Origin: an uncultured Collinsella sp.
Lineage (GTDB): Bacteria > Actinomycetota > Coriobacteriia > Coriobacteriales > Coriobacteriaceae
Direction: 5' to 3'
Length of the DNA: 9,043 bases
Assembly: GCA_900752275.1 (NCBI GenBank)
Contig: CAADUS010000094.1
Location: forward strand, 1-9,043
The notes under the pieces are model-generated. The model had not been told where the DNA came from and ran no database searches. It saw nothing but the letters and a program-made list of their open reading frames with translations. The position numbers and the translations under genes are program-made. Of this stretch, positions 5,931 through 9,043 are shown in pieces. Within the stretch, counting starts at the first letter, position 1, and every line of letters starts with the position of its first letter.

Positions 5931-5999
5931 CTGTCCCAAACAACGAGCATTTGGGGACGTTCCTAAACGACCAGTCATGTAAGAACGTCCCCGATGACT
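5931..5999. repeat. Intergenic inverted-repeat element between S component and ATPase genes
   Basis: GGGGACGTTC (5953-5962) and GAACGTCCCC (5983-5992) are perfect 10-bp inverted repeats around a 20-nt loop, with a second overlapping pair AGTCAT (5973-5978) and ATGACT (5994-5999). CTGTCCCAAA stands at 5931-5940, and its exact complement TTTGGGACAG occurs after ecfT at 8512-8521. No U run follows, so it is not an intrinsic terminator. It looks like a dispersed REP-type palindrome; in the mRNA the hairpin could lower or protect ATPase expression relative to the S component. Confidence 0.6.
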
Positions 6000-6012
6000 A
6001 TGAAAGGTATCC

Positions 6013-7764
6013 ATGGAAACGATCATCAACGTCGACGATGTCTCGTTCTCCTATGGCACGCAAACCGAGCAGGCGCTCAGCCACGTCTCGCTCAGCGTGG
6101 ACAAGGGGGAATTCATCGGCATCATCGGACCCTCGGGCGCAGGTAAGTCCACACTCGCCGCCTGCCTGTCGGGCGCCGTGCCTCACCACTACACCGGCAC
6201 CTTTTATGGCTCCGTGTTAGTTGACGGCCACGACACCTGCGAGGTCTCGCTCACCGACATATCGCAGATCGTCGGCAGCGTGCTGCAGGACATCGATACC
6301 CAGATGGTCGCTTCGGTCGTTGAGGACGAAATGCTCTTTGGCCTCGAGAACTTTGGCGTTCCGCACGACCAGATCGAGCAGCGCGTGAGCGAGGCGCTTA
6401 AAACCGTCGGTATCAGCGACCTGCGCGACCGCGAGATCGCCACCCTCTCGGGCGGCCAAAAGCAAAAGGTAGCCATCGCCGCCATCCTCGCCATGCGCCC
6501 GCGCGTCCTGGTACTCGATGAGCCCACCGCAGCACTCGATCCCGCCAGCTCCACCCTGGTCTTCGAGACGCTGCGCGAGGCAAACCGTGCGCTCGGCATC
6601 ACCATCGTCGTCGTTGAGCAAAAGGTCGCTTTACTTTCGGAGTACTGCAACCGTGTGTTGGTGCTCGATCACGGCCAGATCGCGCTGCAGGGTGAGCCGC
6701 ACGAGGTCTTCGCACGCACCGACGAGCTTCGCACCATCGGCGTCGATTGCCCGCGCGTCACGCGCATCTTCAACAGCCTCGAAGCCGATGGCCTGGTAAG
6801 CGGCACGCCCTGTCTGGATGTCGACGAGGCGGAACGCCTGATCGCAGGCATCGTCGACCCCGACCGTGCGACAAGCGATACCCAGGCGCCCGCAGGCTCC
6901 CCGCACGCGCCGTCGCTGCGCCCGCATGCGAAAGACGCCGAGCCGGTGCTCACCTTTGACCATGTCGAGTTTTCCTACCCCCATGGAGGCGCCGCCGTTC
7001 ACGACCTCAACTTGACGCTCTACCCCGGCGAGCTCGTGGGCATTGTCGGCCAAAACGGAGCCGGCAAAACCACGCTCACCAAACTGCTCACGGGTTTGCT
7101 CAAGCCCGCATCGGGCAGCGTACGCGTTACGGGCTTGGACACGGCATCGGTTCCCACGAGCCGCATCGCACGCGAAGTGGCAACGCTTTTCCAGAACCCC
7201 GACCGTCAAATCTGCAAAGACACCGTGCTCGACGAGGTCGCCTTTGGTCTAGAACTTGCCGGCATCGACCGCGCCGAAGCCCTGCGTCGCACCCAGCTGG
7301 TTATCGACCGCTTTGGTCTGCCCGCCGACGAGGCACCATTCTCGCTGTCGCGCGGCCAGCGCCAGATGGTGGCGCTCGCCTCCGTTGTAGTGGTCGAGCC
7401 CAAGATCGTGGTGCTCGACGAGCCCACGAGCGGCCTAGACTACCACGAGTGCATGACCGTGATGGAAACGGTGCGCACCATGGCAGAGCGCGGTTGCGCC
7501 GTCATCATGGTCTGTCACGACATGGAAGTCGTTTCCGACTTTGCCGAGCGCATCGTGGTGATGGCCAACGGTCGCATCCTCGACCGCGGCCGCACGCACG
7601 AGCTGTTCTCGAATATCGAACTCATGCAGCGTGCCTACGTTGAGCCGCCCCAGATCATCGAGCTCTCGCGCCGTCTGGCATCCACCGTCTCGCCCGCCTT
7701 TACACAGGTGAGTGAGGTCACTGATATCGTTCGCATTACCGAGGAGATGGTCCGCCGTGGTTAA
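6013..7764 (+). CDS. ECF transporter ATPase, two ABC domains fused (EcfA-EcfA')
   Basis: A 583-residue protein with two complete ABC ATPase domains joined by a poorly conserved linker (about 283-310, Ala/Pro-rich), the fused form seen in YkoD-type ECF systems. It hydrolyses ATP on the cytoplasmic side to drive uptake through EcfT and the S component. Domain 1 (1-245): Walker A GPSGAGKST (39-47), Q-loop Q92, signature LSGGQ (145-149), Walker B RVLVLDE (164-170), but VEQ with Q203 where the switch histidine is expected. Domain 2 (312-545): Walker A GQNGAGKTT (346-354), Q394, signature LSRGQ (445-449) instead of LSGGQ, Walker B IVVLDE (465-470), H502. Start ATG 6013 follows AAAGG (6003-6007). 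The 3' end overlaps the EcfT start by 8 nt, suggesting translational coupling. Symbol left blank because fused forms are named variously. Confidence 0.93.
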   Translation: METIINVDDVSFSYGTQTEQALSHVSLSVDKGEFIGIIGPSGAGKSTLAACLSGAVPHHYTGTFYGSVLVDGHDTCEVSLTDISQIVGSVLQDIDTQMVASVVEDEMLFGLENFGVPHDQIEQRVSEALKTVGISDLRDREIATLSGGQKQKVAIAAILAMRPRVLVLDEPTAALDPASSTLVFETLREANRALGITIVVVEQKVALLSEYCNRVLVLDHGQIALQGEPHEVFARTDELRTIGVDCPRVTRIFNSLEADGLVSGTPCLDVDEAERLIAGIVDPDRATSDTQAPAGSPHAPSLRPHAKDAEPVLTFDHVEFSYPHGGAAVHDLNLTLYPGELVGIVGQNGAGKTTLTKLLTGLLKPASGSVRVTGLDTASVPTSRIAREVATLFQNPDRQICKDTVLDEVAFGLELAGIDRAEALRRTQLVIDRFGLPADEAPFSLSRGQRQMVALASVVVVEPKIVVLDEPTSGLDYHECMTVMETVRTMAERGCAVIMVCHDMEVVSDFAERIVVMANGRILDRGRTHELFSNIELMQRAYVEPPQIIELSRRLASTVSPAFTQVSEVTDIVRITEEMVRRG

Positions 7765-8503
7765 CGTCATCGACTACATGCCGGGTGACACGCTGCTACA
7801 CCGCCTGAACCCCGTCATCAAACTGGGCCTCGCCGCCGCCATCATCATCGGCATCTTCTTGTCCGACACCTATGTGGCACTGCTGGGCTTTCTGGCGTTC
7901 ACGCTCGCGCTGGGAGCCTGCGCCGGCGTCGTCGACCGCCTGCTCGCGCTGCTCAGGCTGCTGATTCCGCTCGCGCTCATCATGCTGGTGCTGCAGCTGG
8001 CTTTTATGCGCGATGGCAACATCGTGTGGGGCTTCGTTACCAACACGGGTCTCATCACCGGCTCCAAGGCTTGCCTGCGCCTGCTGGGCGTGGCGCTTCC
8101 GCTTATTCTGATGCTCATGGTGACCAAGCTCAACGACCTTGCCAACGCCTGCGTGGAGGTACTGCACGTGCCGTATCGCTACGCCTTCACCTTTACCACG
8201 GCGCTGCGCTTTGTGCCGGTGTTTGGCCAGGAGATGAACGCCATCATGGAGGCGCAGACCGCACGCGGCATCGAGTATGACACCAAAAACCCCATCAAGA
8301 AGCTTAAGCTCATGCTGCCGTTGTGCGTGCCGCTACTGATCTCGAGCGTGGGTAAAACCGATGCCACGGCCTTGGCGGCAGAACAGCGTGGCTTCTACCT
8401 ACGCACGCGCGCGAGCTCGTACAAGCGCTATCCCATCAAGGGCCTGGACATTGCCATACTTATTGTCAGCATTGCCCTCATCGTCCTCGGCTTCCTGTTC
8501 TAA
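7757..8503 (+). CDS. ecfT: ECF transporter transmembrane component EcfT
   Basis: A 248-residue membrane protein of the CbiQ/EcfT family, the scaffold that links the ATPases to the S component. Helices are seen at about 20-36, 38-57, 64-83, 106-122 and 229-247. Between them lies the cytoplasmic coupling region with the two Arg motifs that sit in the ATPase grooves: TARG (168-171, in EAQTARGIEYD) and EQRG (209-212, in AAEQRGFYLR). The N-terminus DTLLHRLNPVIKL is the usual opening of the family. I prefer the GTG at 7757, which has GAGGAG at 7741-7746 with a 10-nt spacer and overlaps the ATPase stop by 8 nt; a GTG at 7712 would add 15 non-family residues. It is the last gene of the operon. Confidence 0.92.
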   Translation: MVNVIDYMPGDTLLHRLNPVIKLGLAAAIIIGIFLSDTYVALLGFLAFTLALGACAGVVDRLLALLRLLIPLALIMLVLQLAFMRDGNIVWGFVTNTGLITGSKACLRLLGVALPLILMLMVTKLNDLANACVEVLHVPYRYAFTFTTALRFVPVFGQEMNAIMEAQTARGIEYDTKNPIKKLKLMLPLCVPLLISSVGKTDATALAAEQRGFYLRTRASSYKRYPIKGLDIAILIVSIALIVLGFLF

Positions 8504-8528
8504 CCTGCCAATTTGGGACAGGCTTTTT
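8504..8528 (+). terminator. Possible terminator or repeat directly after ecfT
   Basis: CCTG (8504-8507) and CAGG (8519-8522) with inner C-G pairs and a bulged A make a weak hairpin, followed by TTTTT (8524-8528) and a second T run (8533-8538). The sequence TTTGGGACAG at 8512-8521 is the complement of 5931-5940, so this may also be a fragment of a dispersed repeat. Confidence 0.35.
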
Positions 8529-8603
8529 GGTCGGTTTTTTCTGGGCGAACGTCAGCTCTCCCCGTAAGTCCAGCCGTGCAACAACTGCAACCAAGCGCAA
8601 TGA

Positions 8604-8640
8604 GCCCCGACTCGGACTGAACGAGCCGGGGCCCTTCTTT
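8604..8640 (+). terminator. Probable intrinsic terminator of the ECF operon
   Basis: GCCCCG-A-CTCG (8604-8614) pairs with CGAG-C-CGGGGC (8622-8632), ten base pairs with one A-C mismatch and a 7-nt loop. A pyrimidine run CCTTCTTT follows (8633-8640). It lies 100 nt behind ecfT and just before the MOSC remnant. Confidence 0.55.
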
Positions 8641-8796
8641 CCCCACGAGGGCATCTTTGGCGTAGTCCTTCACGGCGGAGAGGTCCATACCGGGGACGAT
8701 ATCCAGGTAGTCAAACTTGGCGATGGCACCTGTTCCTTCACCCCTGCTGAAGCACTTAAAGAGGTGGAGCGGGCTCGCCGCGAAGGAACCCTATAG
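8641..8796 (+). pseudogene. 3' remnant of a MOSC-domain protein gene
   Basis: A 51-codon open stretch ending in TAG encodes HEGIFGVVLHGGEVHTGDD and ends in SFTPAEALKEVERARREGTL. The first part fits the C-terminal beta-strand of MOSC domains (EGIF-x-V-x2-GG-x-V-x2-GD), which occur in molybdenum cofactor sulfurase-type proteins and usually span about 130-160 residues. Upstream the frame becomes unrelated sequence overlapping a terminator hairpin, and no ATG or GTG start with a ribosome site is present; the only candidate upstream is a TTG at 8527 inside a T run. I read it as the left-over 3' end of a deleted gene. Assignment is by motif memory and is moderately sure. Confidence 0.5.
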
Positions 8797-8856
8797 TTGC
8801 AAAACCCCACGTGAGGCAGCTTTTTCAGCTCTAAATCGAGCTTCGATAGGGTTCCG

Positions 8857-8970
8857 TAACGTTAAAGTTGAACTCTATGGTTTCTCAACAATTCACTATA
8901 ACTGCAGGTCAAGGCCAAAGCCTCAAGTTCAACTTGACCCTTTAGAACCTTTAAGGTTCAAGTTGAGGTC
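8857..8970. repeat. Cluster of dyads with the core CAAGTTGA, operator-like
   Basis: In an AT-richer stretch the core AAGTTGA occurs three times: AAGTTGAAC (8866-8873 and following base region), the inverted GTTCAACTT (8927-8935), and TTCAAGTTGAGG (8957-8968). TCAAGTT-C-AACTTGA (8923-8937) is a perfect 7-bp palindrome; GAACCTT-T-AAGGTTC (8945-8959) is another; TAACGTTA (8857-8864) a third. The region lies upstream of a possible gene start at 9030 and resembles MerR/SoxR-type operators. Confidence 0.5.
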
Positions 8971-8981
8971 GAAAGCAGTAG

Positions 8982-8987
8982 TAGAAT
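8982..8987 (+). promoter_or_regulatory. Possible -10 box upstream of the last gene start
   Basis: TAGAAT at 8982-8987 is a 5/6 match to the -10 consensus. TTCAAG (8957-8962) lies 19 bp upstream, a weak -35 at the long spacing typical of MerR-family promoters. Start would be near 8994. Confidence 0.3.
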
Positions 8988-9029
8988 ACCGTTCGAACCA
9001 TAACCTACGATTGATTGCAGAGGGACTGG

Positions 9030-9043
9030 ATGCAGCATTCGAA
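9030..9043 (+). CDS. Possible start of a gene running off the window
   Basis: An ATG at 9030 follows AGAGGG (9019-9024) with a 5-nt spacer and reads MQHS before the window ends. Product cannot be told. The case rests on the ribosome site and on the promoter-like sequence in front. Confidence 0.35.

Noticed and set aside
5259..6029. Leftward 256-codon open frame across the S-component gene
   Set aside because: Composition (His, Asp, Gly-rich) is that of an antisense shadow, and it crosses the attenuator terminator and the intergenic hairpin.
8945..8959. Perfect palindrome GAACCTTTAAGGTTC as an intrinsic terminator
   Set aside because: The stem is AT-rich, has a one-base centre that cannot form a proper loop, and no U run follows; an operator-like reading fits better.
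8857..8970. CRISPR array
   Set aside because: The repeated cores are short, inverted as well as direct, and unevenly spaced; there are no equal spacers and no cas genes.

Overview
The window looks like a stretch of chromosome from a high-GC, host-associated Actinobacterium of the class Coriobacteriia, most likely Collinsella or a close relative. I infer this from protein style and gene content: a C69 dipeptidase with a C-terminal membrane anchor, an ECF transporter with fused ATPases, GC-rich third codon positions and AT-rich control regions. No 16S or other marker is present to prove it.

Positions 1-1701 are read leftwards. They hold the 5' part of a YugP-type membrane zinc metallopeptidase gene, cut by the window edge, with an RNase D gene (rnd) upstream of it. 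A short divergent control region (1702-1799) separates these from a rightward pair: a diacylglycerol kinase-family lipid kinase (1800-2717) and a previously easy-to-miss 30-residue membrane peptide (2727-2819), closed by a strong intrinsic terminator (about 2853-2902). An AT-rich control region follows, with a consensus -10 box and two 9-bp direct repeats 12 bp apart. It leads to a secreted, membrane-anchored C69-family dipeptidase (3127-4926) whose predicted signal-peptide cleavage would expose the catalytic cysteine.

The most interesting part is 4990-8503. A 22-residue leader peptide with three consecutive Trp codons (5123-5191) is followed by a UUCG-capped intrinsic terminator (5228-5260). 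A 9-nt segment at the end of the leader ORF is exactly complementary to the terminator loop and inner right arm, which gives a complete ribosome-stalling attenuator. The genes behind it are not trp biosynthesis genes but an ECF importer: S component (5337-5906), fused double ATPase (6013-7764) and EcfT (7757-8503). The attenuator predicts that this importer brings in tryptophan or a close relative, and that it is switched on when charged tRNA-Trp is scarce. The double ATPase carries two consensus deviations that both fall in the same composite ATP site.

From 8504 to the end there is no intact gene. It holds probable terminators, a 3' remnant of a MOSC-domain gene (8641-8796), and an AT-richer stretch with several related dyads containing the core CAAGTTGA, one resembling a SoxR/MerR-type operator. 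A possible new gene starts at 9030 and runs off the window.
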